In this document: in pieces, positions 5,416 to 5,449 of the stretch
Numbering within the stretch: the stretch's first letter is position 1
Layout: every line of letters starts with the position of its first letter
Assembly: GCA_946042585.1 (NCBI GenBank)
Contig: CAMGDO010000079.1
Coordinates: forward strand, 1 to 5,449
Reading direction: 5' to 3'
DNA length: 5,449 bases
Source: an uncultured Clostridia bacterium
Lineage (GTDB): Bacteria; Bacillota; Clostridia; Christensenellales; Aristaeellaceae
Program-made: the position numbers and the translations under genes
The notes under the pieces: generated by a model
Seen by the model: the letters and a program-made list of their open reading frames with translations, nothing else
What the model was told of the DNA's origin: nothing
Database searches by the model: none

Positions 5416-5449
5416 CTGTCTCTTATACACATCTCCGAGCCCACGAGAC
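5416..5449. other. Illumina Nextera transposase adapter (sequencing artefact)
   Basis: The last 34 bases equal the reverse complement of the Nextera read-2 adapter. The 19-base mosaic end CTGTCTCTTATACACATCT is at 5416-5434 and the flank CCGAGCCCACGAGAC at 5435-5449. This is library-preparation sequence left at the contig end after a read ran through a short insert. It should be trimmed, and the genomic DNA ends at 5415. Confidence 0.98.

Overview
The window looks like the end of a draft-assembly contig from a GC-rich Firmicute, probably a gut-type Clostridia member. The clues are strong AGGAG-type ribosome binding sites, consensus sigma-A promoters, a long Thr-Pro linker in an envelope-anchored beta-propeller protein, and an IS3-type transposase tail resembling those of clostridial gut bacteria. 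This placement rests on gene style, not on a marker gene. The host genes are GC-rich, and the last ~230 genomic bases are visibly more AT-rich.

Layout. (1) Positions 1-596, minus strand: N-terminal 198 codons of a family-2 glycosyltransferase of the polyprenyl-phosphate sugar synthase type, cut by the window edge. (2) Positions 597-854: a divergent intergenic region with a near-consensus promoter for each direction, an inverted repeat over the start of the minus-strand transcript, and a second dyad between the promoters. (3) Positions 855-3593, plus strand: a 912-residue single-pass membrane protein. It has a charged cytoplasmic head, one transmembrane helix, a beta-rich domain, a ~116-residue Thr/Pro linker and a C-terminal PQQ-type beta-propeller outside the cell. 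(4) Positions 3594-3664: short spacer with a stable hairpin and the glpK ribosome binding site. (5) Positions 3665-5167, plus strand: complete glycerol kinase (500 residues) with the expected catalytic residues, but apparently without the phosphorylatable histidine known from enterococcal enzymes. (6) About 5184-5415: 3' end of an IS3-family insertion sequence on the minus strand, starting 16 bases after the glpK stop. A strong plus-strand intrinsic terminator lies inside the end of its transposase gene. (7) Positions 5416-5449: Illumina Nextera adapter sequence, not biological DNA.

How the genes may work together. The propeller gene and glpK are co-directional with a 71-base gap and no clear promoter between them, so some co-transcription is possible, although the hairpin may limit it. 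Glycerol kinase supplies glycerol-3-phosphate for catabolism or lipid synthesis. The divergent glycosyltransferase probably makes a lipid-linked sugar; a link to glycosylation of the neighbouring Thr/Pro linker is speculation. I found no CRISPR array, tRNA, rRNA, defence system or convincing new multi-gene system. The most solid unusual observations are the adapter read-through, which creates a false N-terminus on the transposase, the coding-embedded terminator that would end glpK transcripts, and the glycerol kinase regulatory loop.
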